This document shows positions 17,677 through 26,972 of a stretch of 49,754 nucleotides of DNA, one piece after another. This DNA is from Flavobacterium tegetincola DSM 22377. Its GTDB lineage: Bacteria > Bacteroidota > Bacteroidia > Flavobacteriales > Flavobacteriaceae. Numbering within the stretch: position 1 is the stretch's first letter; every line of letters starts with the position of its first letter. The position numbers were made by a program, and so were the translations under genes. The notes below the pieces were generated by a model that ran no database searches, was not told where the DNA came from, and worked only from the letters and a program-made list of their open reading frames with translations. The stretch covers positions 1 through 49,754 of the forward strand of contig NZ_AUDN01000028.1 in assembly GCF_000425485.1 (NCBI RefSeq), read 5' to 3'.

Positions 17677-17960
17677 CCTAAAACAACCGCCTCACCTCAT
17701 CTTTCCTGTTTTCAAAATTCCCCCCCGTATCCAACTCTATTTGACTTTAAACAAATTCGAATGGTACAATCGCAAATCAATTTTATGGATTATTGCACGT
17801 ATATCTGCTACCTCTTTTTATTTGCAAATTACGCTCCATTCCGCTTCTCAAAGTGATATAGAACCCTTTTAAGTCGACCAATTAAAATAGCTTAAAAACT
17901 GAATCCGTATCCATGTCAGCAGCACTATTTACAACTTGACTGATGACGAAACTGGACATA
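17677..17960. other. Intergenic region without visible gene
   Basis: About 285 bp between the dndC remnant and the fructokinase terminator. I see no frame with family features, no strong palindrome and no promoter box here. Confidence 0.3.
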
Positions 17961-17995
17961 AAAAAAGTCCAACAAACGATACGTTGTTGGACTTT
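17961..17995 (-). terminator. Rho-independent terminator of the mannitol operon
   Basis: 12-bp stem (17964-17975 with 17984-17995), 8-nt loop, T-run on the minus strand (17961-17966). It lies 23 bp beyond the fructokinase stop and so ends the three-gene - strand operon. Confidence 0.88.
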
Positions 17996-18017
17996 ACTTT
18001 ATCTGTAACAAACTTAT

Positions 18018-18947
18018 TTACATCAATGTGTCGACGGCTTTTTGGGATGCAAGAAACGCCTCGAAATCACTTTTTTGATACGAAGGACACGCTCCGTTTT
18101 GAGCGGTGATGAATGCACCTAAGCCCACAGCCGTTTGCATCATTGGTTCTGGTAACGCATTTTGAATCCGTTTCGAAATAAATCCTGCTAAAAACGCATC
18201 GCCACTTCCCACGGTGTCTGCTACTTCAATTGGAAAAGCAGGTGTGAAATAGTCGTTTTGTTCATTGAAATACAAAGCACCCTTACTGCCTTTTGAAATT
18301 AGGACTTCCTTTAGTTGAAAATGCTCTTGAATCCATCGCACGGCATCGTGTTCATTGGTGAATGGAACGTGAAGAAATTCGAGTAAACGTATCATTTCAG
18401 CCTTGTTCATTTTCACAATATCGGACTGGTGCATTAGGGTTTGAATGATTTCGAAATCGCAGTATGGTTCCCTTAAATTGACGTCAAATATTTTAAGTTG
18501 TGCTACTTCTAACAGACTTAACAAGGTTTGACGTGATTTTGGTCCTCTTGCAATCAGACTTCCAAAGACAAATGCATCTGCCGAACGTACTTCATCCAAA
18601 AGTTCTTTGGAACATTCGATGAAATCATACGCCACGGGATAGACAATGTCATAATGTGCTTCGTTTTGGTCATCAAAAGTAGCTTGAACCGTACCCGTTG
18701 GGTTGTTGGCATCTTTTTGAATGTACGCATCGGGAAAGCCCCAACCTTTGACCAGATTTTGAAGCGAAACGCCCAACTCGTCGGTACCTACCCGGCTTAT
18801 CGCACGCGAATCTACACCCAATTTGCGTAAGTTATAGGCGACATTAAAGGGTGCTCCGCCGGCTTTGGCTCCACTTGGAAAAATATCCCAAAGTACTTCG
18901 CCAAAACAGAAAACGATGGGATTGGATTTTATTTCTTGGGTATTCAT
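18018..18947 (-). CDS. PfkB-family fructokinase
   Basis: 309-aa sugar kinase. The N-terminal block FGEVLWDIFPSGAKAGGAP with NVAYNLRKLG is the substrate-binding signature of PfkB kinases, and DTVGSGDAFLAGF (about 243-255) holds the catalytic Asp and anion hole. With a mannitol dehydrogenase and a sugar permease upstream, the likely substrate is fructose, giving fructose-6-phosphate in the cytoplasm. It is the last gene of the operon, 113 bp after the permease gene, and is followed by a strong terminator. Other hexose or ribose substrates are possible, but the context favours fructose. Confidence 0.85.
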   Translation of the reverse strand: MNTQEIKSNPIVFCFGEVLWDIFPSGAKAGGAPFNVAYNLRKLGVDSRAISRVGTDELGVSLQNLVKGWGFPDAYIQKDANNPTGTVQATFDDQNEAHYDIVYPVAYDFIECSKELLDEVRSADAFVFGSLIARGPKSRQTLLSLLEVAQLKIFDVNLREPYCDFEIIQTLMHQSDIVKMNKAEMIRLLEFLHVPFTNEHDAVRWIQEHFQLKEVLISKGSKGALYFNEQNDYFTPAFPIEVADTVGSGDAFLAGFISKRIQNALPEPMMQTAVGLGAFITAQNGACPSYQKSDFEAFLASQKAVDTLM

Positions 18948-19060
18948 CTGATTGTTCTGTTTTTAAATTGATTCAACTTATAAAGTAACTGTTGTAAAAA
19001 ATATCGCGGATGGAAATGGCTGATTTTAATCGTAAACCTTTCCTTTAAAAAAATGGTTCC

Positions 19061-20386
19061 TTAATTTACAAGAACGTCTTTTTCTCGGATTCGTGAACCG
19101 AAAAGTGCATAGAAGAGAATCACCAATTCACATACCACGGTAATCGTCCATGTCCACCGCCACGATCCCAATGCATCGGCCATCATTCCTTGTACAATCG
19201 TGAAAACGGCTCCTCCAAAGACAGCTGATATGAACACGCCTGACGCCTTAGAGGTATATTTGTATAAATTTTTAGTCGCAAGTGAGAAAATACAGCTCCA
19301 CATTGTAGAATGTAGTAAACCAATTGCTACCAAAAACCAAAGATTTTGCGTAAGCATTGCAACAATTGCCAGTACTACAGCTAGAACAGAAGCTACAGTC
19401 AATTGTGTTCGCGCAGAAATGGCACTGAAAAAGCTAGAAACAAACCGTCCTACAAGAAATCCTCCCCAGTAAAGAGTGGATAATAATGCGTGGATGCCTA
19501 GATCCATACCTCCTATTATAATGTCTGTTTTTCCAAAGAAGGAAATAGGATGACCAGCGTCCATTAATTCAAAAGCATAGAGATTGATGTTGGCTCCAAT
19601 CGCTACTTCTGTACCCACATAACAAAAAATGGCTAAAACTCCGAGAGCAAAATGCTTGAACGACCAGATACTTCGCAGTTGCTTCTCCCCTTTTTCAAAA
19701 CGGGTATGGGCGATGTCTGGTAAATCTAGATTGTGTGTAATTAGGGTAACTAATAACACGCTAATCATTAATATGACCAAGGGTAAAAAGAGTTGTTCGA
19801 TTTTAATGAATTCTATGGAAATACCACCGAACATAATTAAAGTGACAAAAAATGGAGCTGATGTTGTACCGATTGAATTTACCGCTGTGGTGATGTTTAA
19901 ACGTTGTACTGGTTGGGTTCCTGGCAAATTATAAGAAGCAATGTACGGATTGACCACCACTTGAATGACTGCAGCGGCCGTACCCATTAAATACGAACCG
20001 ATTAAGAAGATAAAGAAACCATACGCCACTTCTGCTGTACCCAATATCGCTACCCATTCCGGATATTTTTCGCCAATCCATGCCGCAGTCAAATACATTC
20101 CTAAACCAAAAACCATGAAAATCAAGCCGCGAACAATGGTACGTTTGTACCCCACTTTGTTGACCCATTTACTTGCTAATGTTCCGTTTAACAGGTATCC
20201 CAAGAAAAAGAAAAAGGAGATTAGCGTTGTAAAAGTGTTTTTTAAATTACCGGCATTTTCCAAGAAAGTAAATTTCAGTGGCGCTTGCAACTGCTCGTTT
20301 ACTGTGGTTAAAAATCCAACGATAAAGTAAATAAACGTTACTATTGCAAACGGAAATAAGGCACTACTGTTTTTAGATGTTGTCAT
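19061..20386 (-). CDS. MFS sugar permease (FucP/GluP-like)
   Basis: 441 aa with about twelve hydrophobic segments, no signal peptide, and the layout of the FucP-like sugar/proton symporters of Bacteroidota (N-terminal FAIVTFIYFIVGFLTTVNEQ; LPGTQPVQRLNIT in the middle loop). It probably brings mannitol or fructose across the inner membrane. It starts 10 bp after the stop of the mannitol dehydrogenase gene, so both share a transcript. Substrate is inferred from neighbours. Confidence 0.82.
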   Translation of the reverse strand: MTTSKNSSALFPFAIVTFIYFIVGFLTTVNEQLQAPLKFTFLENAGNLKNTFTTLISFFFFLGYLLNGTLASKWVNKVGYKRTIVRGLIFMVFGLGMYLTAAWIGEKYPEWVAILGTAEVAYGFFIFLIGSYLMGTAAAVIQVVVNPYIASYNLPGTQPVQRLNITTAVNSIGTTSAPFFVTLIMFGGISIEFIKIEQLFLPLVILMISVLLVTLITHNLDLPDIAHTRFEKGEKQLRSIWSFKHFALGVLAIFCYVGTEVAIGANINLYAFELMDAGHPISFFGKTDIIIGGMDLGIHALLSTLYWGGFLVGRFVSSFFSAISARTQLTVASVLAVVLAIVAMLTQNLWFLVAIGLLHSTMWSCIFSLATKNLYKYTSKASGVFISAVFGGAVFTIVQGMMADALGSWRWTWTITVVCELVILFYALFGSRIREKDVLVN

Positions 20387-20396
20387 GATCGGCCGA

Positions 20397-21860
20397 TTAA
20401 TTGGTGGAACAAGTTGCTTCTGCAGGTTGCAACAAGGAATCTAAAGTTGGCGCTACTCCTTGTACTTTAACTTCTTCCACAAAATTAAGGTATTGTTCTA
20501 AAAAGGAAGCTGAACTATTCCAATTTACACTCACGAAAGGCGATATTTTTAAGAATTCCGCTGCATCATCGCTGTCAATTAATTGTACCTCTTGTTTGGT
20601 CAACCAAGGTTCTGTCAGCGTGTACCTTGTACCTTGGTCGTCTTGTTGGTATTTCAAATAATGACGGTACACTGCTAGTAAAAATGCAATGCGTTTCATT
20701 TCCTTATTTGTTTGCAACATCTTGGTAGCCACGGGTACGATATAAACCGGAAACTTCGAAATTCCATCGGCACACAAACGGCTTACTTGGTCGCTTACCG
20801 CTTTATTCGCAAAACGTTCTAGTAAAGTTTGTTTGTAGACTTCTAAATCGATTCCCTTTGGAATTTCAACAAAAGGCGTCACATCAAGATTCATAAAATC
20901 CCGCAGTAATTGCACAATGGACGTGTCTTGCATCGCGACATCTACGGCACGATGGCCTTTCAAAAAAGCGGGATAGGATAGTAAGGTATGTGACGCATTC
21001 AATAAGCTCAACTTCATGTTTTCATACGCCGTAACATCCTCTGTAAATTCTACACCCACCCGTTCCCAAGCCGGTCGACCTGCAATAAAATTATCTTCAA
21101 TCACCCATTGGATAAAATCTTCGGAATATACGGGCGCTAAATCATCAATTCCACTGTTAATGTTTAAGCGTATTAAGTCTTGTTTGGTTGTTGCTGGAGT
21201 GATTCGGTCCACCATACTGTTGGGAAAAGTCACGTTGTGTGCCACCCATTCTGCCAAAGCAGGATCTTGTGCAGCAATAAAAGTAGTAAATGCTTTTTTG
21301 GCTGTATCTCCATTGTGTTGCAAATTATCGCAGGAAAGGATGGTCACGCCGCCGCTTCCGTACATTCTTCGCGCTCTTAATCCCTCTGCTACAAAACCGA
21401 ACACGGTTGTAGGTGTGTGCTTGTTTTTTAAGTCGTGCTGGATTGCTTCTTGCTGCAAATCAAATGCACCTGTGTTTTTATCGATGTTGTAGCCGCCTTC
21501 AGTGATGGTCAATGAAATGATTTTAGTGGAAGGCGAACCCATTTTAGCAATTACCGCTTCTGGAAATTCATAGCCTGCAACTATTTCTTTTAACGCACCT
21601 ATTTTGTGCACCGTATCGTTTCCATATCTTCCGCATACTGTCAATGTATAGTCAAATTGTTGTTGTCGCAATCGATCCACTGTATTTTTATCTGAAGCTA
21701 ATAAACTTGCCCCACAAATTCCCCACGTATTTTGATCGGGAAATGCCAGCAATTGGTTGGTATAAAACGCCTGATGTGCTCTGTGGAAATTACCCACTCC
21801 GATATGCACGATACCTGAAGTGATTTTATCTTTGTCGTAGTTGTATTTTATGGTAATCAT
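20397..21860 (-). CDS. Mannitol dehydrogenase family oxidoreductase
   Basis: 487-aa polyol dehydrogenase of the long-chain mannitol/fructuronate family. GVGNFHRAHQAFY (about 22-34) is the family's nucleotide-site opening, and MKLSLLNASHTLLSY carries the Lys, Asn and His (pattern K-x4-N-x2-H) of the catalytic site. With a fructokinase in the same operon, the reaction is most likely D-mannitol to D-fructose with NAD. The alternatives, fructuronate or tagaturonate reductase (UxuB/UxaB), fit the family but not the neighbours. First gene of the operon; two LacI-type operators lie 97-128 bp upstream. Confidence 0.82.
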   Translation of the reverse strand: MITIKYNYDKDKITSGIVHIGVGNFHRAHQAFYTNQLLAFPDQNTWGICGASLLASDKNTVDRLRQQQFDYTLTVCGRYGNDTVHKIGALKEIVAGYEFPEAVIAKMGSPSTKIISLTITEGGYNIDKNTGAFDLQQEAIQHDLKNKHTPTTVFGFVAEGLRARRMYGSGGVTILSCDNLQHNGDTAKKAFTTFIAAQDPALAEWVAHNVTFPNSMVDRITPATTKQDLIRLNINSGIDDLAPVYSEDFIQWVIEDNFIAGRPAWERVGVEFTEDVTAYENMKLSLLNASHTLLSYPAFLKGHRAVDVAMQDTSIVQLLRDFMNLDVTPFVEIPKGIDLEVYKQTLLERFANKAVSDQVSRLCADGISKFPVYIVPVATKMLQTNKEMKRIAFLLAVYRHYLKYQQDDQGTRYTLTEPWLTKQEVQLIDSDDAAEFLKISPFVSVNWNSSASFLEQYLNFVEEVKVQGVAPTLDSLLQPAEATCSTN

Positions 21861-21956
21861 ATTATATTGTGTTTTTCTTTACTAAAATCTATTTTAAAGC
21901 CTAAACTTAAGGTAATAACACAAGTGCTATATCGTTTTCGTAGTTAAAACGCTATT

Positions 21957-21988
21957 GGGAACGTTCCCAAAATGCCGGGAACGTTCCC
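21957..21988. promoter_or_regulatory. Tandem LacI-type operators
   Basis: Two perfect copies of GGGAACGTTCCC at 21957-21968 and 21977-21988, centres 20 bp apart (about two helical turns). The central CG and inverted symmetry are typical of LacI-family operators. They sit between the divergent mannitol operon and the lacI-like gene and so probably control both. Confidence 0.9.
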
Positions 21989-22011
21989 ATTACGAATTGG
22001 ATTAAATTGTT

Positions 22012-22019
22012 TACTTTTG
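22012..22019 (+). promoter_or_regulatory. -7 box of the LacI-type regulator gene
   Basis: TACTTTTG fits the Bacteroidota TAnnTTTG box. Transcription would begin near 22026, which makes ATG 22034 the start and rules out the frame's earlier ATG at 22007. Confidence 0.7.
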
Positions 22020-22033
22020 ATCAAATTTTAGTG

Positions 22034-23056
22034 ATGAAGCGTACCACCCTAAAAGATCTTTCCCAGTATTTGTCTGTCTCGACTTCAACGATTTCGCGTG
22101 CTTTGCTGGATGATAAAGATGTGCATCCCGATACCCGAAAGAAAGTGTTAGAAGCGGCTGAAAAGTTGGGATATAAACCCAATCTTGCAGCGGTAAACTT
22201 GAAATACGGTAAAACAAAAAACATCGGATTTGTGGTTCCTGAAATGGTGACTCCTTTTGCTGCAGCAGTATTGAGTGGTGTTCAAAAAGTACTTTATCCT
22301 TTGGGTTACAAAGTCATTGTTTTGCAATCTGATGAAAATCATTTGTATGAAAAAGACAATTTGTTGTTGCTGCAAGATTTTAATGTTGATGGAATCCTTC
22401 TCAATTTGTGCCATGAAACAGCGAACATAGATGTATTTAAACAAATTATGGAAGCTGGAATTCCGCTTGTTTTCTTTGACCGAATTCCTCCTACTTCCCT
22501 TGATGCTTCCCATGTCATTGTCAACGACAGCATCAAAGCCGCGCTTATGGTGGAACATTTAATCAGTTGTGGTTGTCAAAAAATCGCACACCTCCAAGGA
22601 CCTTCGACCGTAAGAAATGCGGTAGAACGCGCCAATGGATACCGTCGTATTATGAATAAACACAACTTGTTCCAATCGCAGTTGGTGGTGCAAACAAGCG
22701 GAACTTCATTCGCAGACGGCAAAAGTGCCGTTGCATCATTATTGGAGCAAGAAATTGAATTTGACAGTATTTTCGCTTATACCGATACGCTTGCCATTGG
22801 TGCGATGAATTATTTGCTTGAGAGAAAAGTACGCATCCCAGAGGATGTGGCCATCGCTAGTTTTTCAGGAACACAACTCTCTGAAAATGTATTTCCGCAA
22901 ATCACTACGGTTGAACAGCCTTTATTCCAAATGGGGGAAACTGCCGCTTCATTATTACTTGAAAAAATTACAAATCCTCTTGCAGCAAGCCAAACCATTG
23001 TATTGGATGCTCAAATGAAATACCGTGGTTCAACTGTTAACAAAAATACAGATTAA
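22034..23056 (+). CDS. LacI-family transcriptional regulator
   Basis: 340 aa from the chosen ATG. An N-terminal HTH (TLKDLSQYLSVSTSTISRAL) with hinge helix KVLEAAEKLGYKPN is followed by a periplasmic-binding-like effector domain (VPEMVTPFAAAVLSGV; FFDRIPPT; DSIFAYTDTLAIGAM). It is divergent from the mannitol operon, with two perfect operators in between, so it is the expected sugar-responsive repressor or activator of that operon and of itself. The effector is probably mannitol, fructose or a phosphate of it. Start selected because the -7 box at 22012-22019 lies after the earlier in-frame ATG. Confidence 0.88.
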   Translation: MKRTTLKDLSQYLSVSTSTISRALLDDKDVHPDTRKKVLEAAEKLGYKPNLAAVNLKYGKTKNIGFVVPEMVTPFAAAVLSGVQKVLYPLGYKVIVLQSDENHLYEKDNLLLLQDFNVDGILLNLCHETANIDVFKQIMEAGIPLVFFDRIPPTSLDASHVIVNDSIKAALMVEHLISCGCQKIAHLQGPSTVRNAVERANGYRRIMNKHNLFQSQLVVQTSGTSFADGKSAVASLLEQEIEFDSIFAYTDTLAIGAMNYLLERKVRIPEDVAIASFSGTQLSENVFPQITTVEQPLFQMGETAASLLLEKITNPLAASQTIVLDAQMKYRGSTVNKNTD

Positions 23057-23494
23057 AATTGCGGTGTAGATTCAGAAATTAAGTCCTAATCTCTATTTTA
23101 AAGTTTTCGAAAAAAATCCGTATCGGTTGAATACAAAGCTTTTATAGAGACAATCAAAGAAGTCAGGTATCGATTTGGTGACGGTGCTTATTGCTTTGCT
23201 TATCAACGTGTTTCCAGAGTTCAGGATATAATGTAATGAATATAAAAATTGGGTTCTATAACCGCGTAAAGCCGAAATTGCTGACATTAGAAATTTTTAA
23301 CTGATGCATATTGTTAGGCTATAAATTTAACAATATAATTATTTCATTTTATCAAATAAAAAAAACATTGGAGAAACTACATTTCTCATAAATGATTTTC
23401 CATTCCCTTACGATCAACATGACACTTTTATTCCCTCTCTAACTTGTCAGTTTTTTAACTGATGCTTATTTCATAAAAATGTTTACTCACGTGT
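23057..23494. other. Border region with decayed coding sequence
   Basis: About 440 bp. A - strand frame at 23093-23287 opens with SAISALRGYRTQFLYSL, which looks like the start of a real protein, but two + strand frames across the same bases also look protein-like. I therefore treat it as a gene remnant of uncertain strand. The remaining sequence to 23494 is AT-rich with no box or hairpin that I recognise. It marks the left border of the next island. Confidence 0.3.
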
Positions 23495-25108
23495 TTAACC
23501 TTCCTCAAAGTCTAATAATTTACCTTCAATGACCAAATTATGCAATTCATACATCAGCTTCTCAACAATTATATTCATCTGCCCAACTTCTTCCTTATCA
23601 AGATTTGACAACTTATGATGAAGGATCCTATGTCTATCCAAATAAGGAAAGAAATTCGTCCAGAACTGCTCAATCAAATATTCATATTTTCGAATATCTG
23701 AATCTGCATAAAGGCATAATTGCCATAGTGATTGACTGGACAGATAATTAGGTAAGTAGTAGGTTTTTACAAAAATGTATGTCCTGCAGAAGGATAGAAA
23801 AAATAATGAAAAAAGATATTCTACCCCTTGATAGTTTTCTTTAGTATTATTGGCAATCTCAAAGAACTGGAAAGCACTGTTCTTTGTTGATTTATAGTGA
23901 AAGTACAAATCTGCGTGACAAGGATCGTGAGGAACTTCCCAATGAAATTCTGGGTGGTATGGGCTAGATGAATACATGAGGCATTTCTCTTGAATGATAT
24001 TTGCAAAGAAACTCTGAGTATGATAGAGATTTTTTTGAATCCAGCAACGGCTATGGCTTATCAAAACAAAATCATATTTTTCATTCATTCTACTTTTAAG
24101 GGATTGGCTTATAAGCATTAATTTTTCATTGCCAGCCCCTTCAGATATAAGCATCAGGTAATACATTATTTTCTCTCCATATGTAACTTGATGAAATAGA
24201 TAAACCTGTTCGGCTTTTACAAAACTCAGTATGGTTTCAATAGCGTTTTCAAGAACTGCATCTTTCGGCTTTTCCTCAGACTTAATTACAGTTTTTCGCA
24301 TTTGAAATGATTGTTTTTTTATCATTCTCTTTAATTCATCAAACCGTTTTTTAATAAGTTGGTACAGATTGTCTTCGGCAATTCCAACCGCTTCATACAT
24401 CTCGTTTTGATATATTGCATCATCATTGGCAGTGGCTTCTTTCGCCTTTAAAAACAGGTCAGTGAGATAATATCTATTACCACTATTTTTGACAAAGTAT
24501 TTTTGAACCTCTGGAACATATTCGATCAGATTGTTAATCCTTTCGTCCAAACTCAGCGAATTAAAATTATTTCCGGAAAAAAGTTCTTCCAAATATTCAA
24601 GATCGTATTCTATCAATCTTGCATAGGATGTAAAAACACTGTTTGAAGAACCTTCTGAAATAAGACTTTGGACTTGTGACTTATGAAGATCGTGATCGTG
24701 ATAAAATCTCTCTTGAAAGTCATTGAATTTTTTCTTATATTTTTTCCAGCCCTTTGCAATGATTGGCGAATCTCCCGACTCTACATTTTGGTAGAAAAGA
24801 GTCGAAGGCTGACAGCAGAATTCAATGAAGGGATGTCCTAAAGAAAATTTATGTTGAATCTTTACGGTGTCGATGAAATAGACCTCTATCTTATATTGAT
24901 TTCTAATTTTCTTTACCCATATGTTTTGCTGTAACTCTTGCGCATCACTATTATTATCGATATGGATAATCAGATGCGACAATACAGATGAGGTGTTTTT
25001 AGTAAAAAACATCTGAATGACATTATGCTTATTGACCAATTGTCTGAGTATGTTTTCCAGATACTCGTTTTCAAGTTTTGGAAATGTGATTTTTTTTGAA
25101 GTTTTCAT
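23495..25108 (-). CDS. Large protein with HEPN- and nucleotidyltransferase-like regions
   Basis: 537 aa, soluble. The N-terminal ~110 residues and a second block near 290-380 have a strand-helix pattern like degenerate nucleotidyltransferase folds but lack a clear GS..DxD motif. A helical stretch at about 405-470 (NSAFQFFEIANN to SQSLWQLCLYADSD) looks like a HEPN domain, and a RHRILHH near the C-terminus gives a possible R-x4-H site. HEPN/nucleotidyltransferase pairs are common in toxin-antitoxin and defence genes. Its start overlaps the 210-aa gene by 4 bp (ATGA), so the two are coupled. Domain calls are by eye and tentative. Confidence 0.5.
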   Translation of the reverse strand: MKTSKKITFPKLENEYLENILRQLVNKHNVIQMFFTKNTSSVLSHLIIHIDNNSDAQELQQNIWVKKIRNQYKIEVYFIDTVKIQHKFSLGHPFIEFCCQPSTLFYQNVESGDSPIIAKGWKKYKKKFNDFQERFYHDHDLHKSQVQSLISEGSSNSVFTSYARLIEYDLEYLEELFSGNNFNSLSLDERINNLIEYVPEVQKYFVKNSGNRYYLTDLFLKAKEATANDDAIYQNEMYEAVGIAEDNLYQLIKKRFDELKRMIKKQSFQMRKTVIKSEEKPKDAVLENAIETILSFVKAEQVYLFHQVTYGEKIMYYLMLISEGAGNEKLMLISQSLKSRMNEKYDFVLISHSRCWIQKNLYHTQSFFANIIQEKCLMYSSSPYHPEFHWEVPHDPCHADLYFHYKSTKNSAFQFFEIANNTKENYQGVEYLFSLFFLSFCRTYIFVKTYYLPNYLSSQSLWQLCLYADSDIRKYEYLIEQFWTNFFPYLDRHRILHHKLSNLDKEEVGQMNIIVEKLMYELHNLVIEGKLLDFEEG

Positions 25109-25737
25109 AATGCAGTTTTATTAGGATTATTATCTGGTACATTGAAATAAGTATAGACCGATTCTAAAAACAGGCGAGCTAATGCAAACCAAGCCATAAG
25201 ATCAACGTGTTCCTGCAATTCAGGATCATTTTCAAGACCTTTTGCGCTTTCTAAGCTTAAATCTAAATCCTGAATTTTATGTTGGAACTTTTCGTAATAG
25301 TCTATCCCTACAACCGATACGATTATAATTAGCAGGTCGTGTACAAATTTGCCGGAACTGATCGAACGCAAAATATACCTGAGACTGTCATAACGGTTAT
25401 CAATGGGATTTGGATTTTCCTTAAGCTCATAACAAAAATGTATCAGCAACTGAAGACAGCAAAGAAGTCCTGCTGTCTTTACATCGCTTGTTTCAGCATC
25501 AGGAATTTCGAGTTCGCCTGAAAGGAGCTGTTCCAGTTCGTATTCTTGCAAAAGTTCGGGATACCTGTCCAGCAATACATCGAGCTTGGGATTTTTTAAT
25601 TTATCCAGAAGCTCCGAAATTCCTTTTTCGAGATTAAATTTTTCTGAATTCTGCAGTAAAATATTCAATGCTGTCTTTGCCTGCTGTACCGATTTTATAA
25701 GGTTTTTCCCTTTCTTAAAGTTTTCATTATTTTCCAT
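25105..25737 (-). CDS. Unrecognised helical protein, partner of the HEPN-like gene
   Basis: 210 aa, almost wholly helical with heptad-like Leu spacing and one hydrophobic helix (DLLIIIVSVVGI, about 133-144) that may be buried rather than membrane-bound. No family recognised. It overlaps the downstream 537-aa gene by 4 bp and follows the 193-aa gene by 69 bp, which suggests one transcript of three genes. A toxin-antitoxin or immunity partner role is possible from position only. Confidence 0.55.
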   Translation of the reverse strand: MENNENFKKGKNLIKSVQQAKTALNILLQNSEKFNLEKGISELLDKLKNPKLDVLLDRYPELLQEYELEQLLSGELEIPDAETSDVKTAGLLCCLQLLIHFCYELKENPNPIDNRYDSLRYILRSISSGKFVHDLLIIIVSVVGIDYYEKFQHKIQDLDLSLESAKGLENDPELQEHVDLMAWFALARLFLESVYTYFNVPDNNPNKTAL

Positions 25738-25806
25738 ATCATAAAAATTTAGCTTTGGTAAAGTTGGGAATGCACAAAGGGATATTCTAATCCATTACTG
25801 GATATA

Positions 25807-26388
25807 TTATTCTGAAGGGAGGATATGCTTTTTGATCTTTTCAATACCACTTTCACGCATCATCTGGCTTGCATCAAGCATTTTGACCAAATGGATATAG
25901 TCCGTAATCAGGTCATAATCAAATTCCACGACATTAGGGGAAAGTGATAGATGTATGATCTCACAAAGAAAAAAGTCGAATTCATCTAATGAATTGTCTG
26001 CAAATGCACTTTGGAATACGGTAAACTGATTTGCATACTCTTCCTTTGTCAATGAACCTTGATGGAAAATCGATTTACAATCAGATGCCTGTTTGACTTT
26101 CCACTTTTTTATTTTGTATTGCAGGCAAAAACAAGTCTTAAGAAAAGATCGAAGGGTGGTATAGAAAACAAATACCTGTCCTGGATACTCTTTTTTGTAG
26201 ACTTCCTGCTTATTGATATAAAGAACGGCTTCTACCCATCTCTGCTTATAGTCTTTAAGATCTGCATAATCAAAAAAAGCATCAATTACCTCAAAAGGAT
26301 TTTCTACCTCATAGGCATACCAAAAATTCGTTTCAAAAGACATTTTCTTTTTTTTCATAATTGGAAATTTTAAATATTGATTATCCAA
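25807..26388 (-). CDS. Unrecognised 193-aa protein of the same island
   Basis: 193 aa, soluble, aromatic and acidic in its second half. An internal Met (residue 11, at 26358) begins MKKKKMSFETNFWYAYE and may be the true start because it follows a purine-rich stretch. No motif that I recognise. First gene of the probable three-gene - strand unit. Codon use has more G and C at third positions than the dnd genes, as in the neighbouring island genes, which suggests a shared foreign origin. Confidence 0.55.
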   Translation of the reverse strand: MDNQYLKFPIMKKKKMSFETNFWYAYEVENPFEVIDAFFDYADLKDYKQRWVEAVLYINKQEVYKKEYPGQVFVFYTTLRSFLKTCFCLQYKIKKWKVKQASDCKSIFHQGSLTKEEYANQFTVFQSAFADNSLDEFDFFLCEIIHLSLSPNVVEFDYDLITDYIHLVKMLDASQMMRESGIEKIKKHILPSE

Positions 26389-26508
26389 GTTCTATCATTT
26401 CGGAAGGATAATCTATGCTATATGCGGATATAATATCTGATAAAATGAATATTTTACAGTATATTTTTTTTTACCTTTGAAATTCAGATTTTTTAATCCA
26501 AATGGCTT

Positions 26509-26516
26509 TATCTTTG
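26509..26516 (+). promoter_or_regulatory. -7 box of the XRE regulator gene
   Basis: TATCTTTG matches TAnnTTTG; a second copy (TACCTTTG) lies at 26472-26479. The predicted start of transcription is only a few bases before the coding start. Confidence 0.55.
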
Positions 26517-26529
26517 AACCTTTAGAAAA

Positions 26530-26949
26530 ATGACACTCGTTATGGAACAGAAAATACATCAGGGAAGAAATGTAAAACGCTTCAGAGAAATGCTTGGAAT
26601 CAAACAGGAAGCATTGGCTTATGATCTGGGAAAAGACTGGAATCAGAAGAAAATTTCTATGCTGGAGCAGAAAGATGTAATCGAGGATGATCTTCTGAAA
26701 CAAATCTCTACTTCATTAAATATTCCTGTAGAGGCTTTTCAAAATTTTGATGAGGAACAGGCAATAAATATCATTTCTAATACATTTGATAACGGAGCTT
26801 TCCTAAATACAGGTCATACAGCGACATTTAATGTTAATCCAATTGAAAAATTGGTTTCACTTCACGAAGAAAAAATTGCTTTGTTCGAACGTATGTTGAA
26901 AGAGAAAGATGAAATGATGGCAAGGCTTGAAAAGTTAATCAATACATAA
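26530..26949 (+). CDS. XRE-family helix-turn-helix regulator
   Basis: 139 aa. N-terminal Cro/CI-type HTH (about 12-65: NVKRFREMLGIKQEALAYDL, then QKKISMLEQK), followed by a linker and a C-terminal coiled coil (LFERMLKEKDEMMARLEKL) that would make it a dimer. A second Met at 26542 is an equally good start. It is divergent from the three-gene HEPN-like unit and may control it. Such proteins are common in integrative elements of Chryseobacterium-like bacteria; the G/C-richer codons agree with import. Confidence 0.8.
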   Translation: MTLVMEQKIHQGRNVKRFREMLGIKQEALAYDLGKDWNQKKISMLEQKDVIEDDLLKQISTSLNIPVEAFQNFDEEQAINIISNTFDNGAFLNTGHTATFNVNPIEKLVSLHEEKIALFERMLKEKDEMMARLEKLINT

Positions 26950-26972
26950 TTTAGGAATAATTCTTAATTCAT

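Noticed and set aside
19929..20330. Frames on both strands inside the MFS permease gene
   Set aside because: Antisense or shifted shadows; the permease frame has full family sequence.
22007..22033. Earlier ATG of the LacI-type gene
   Set aside because: The -7 box at 22012-22019 lies downstream of it, and the HTH starts directly after the ATG at 22034.
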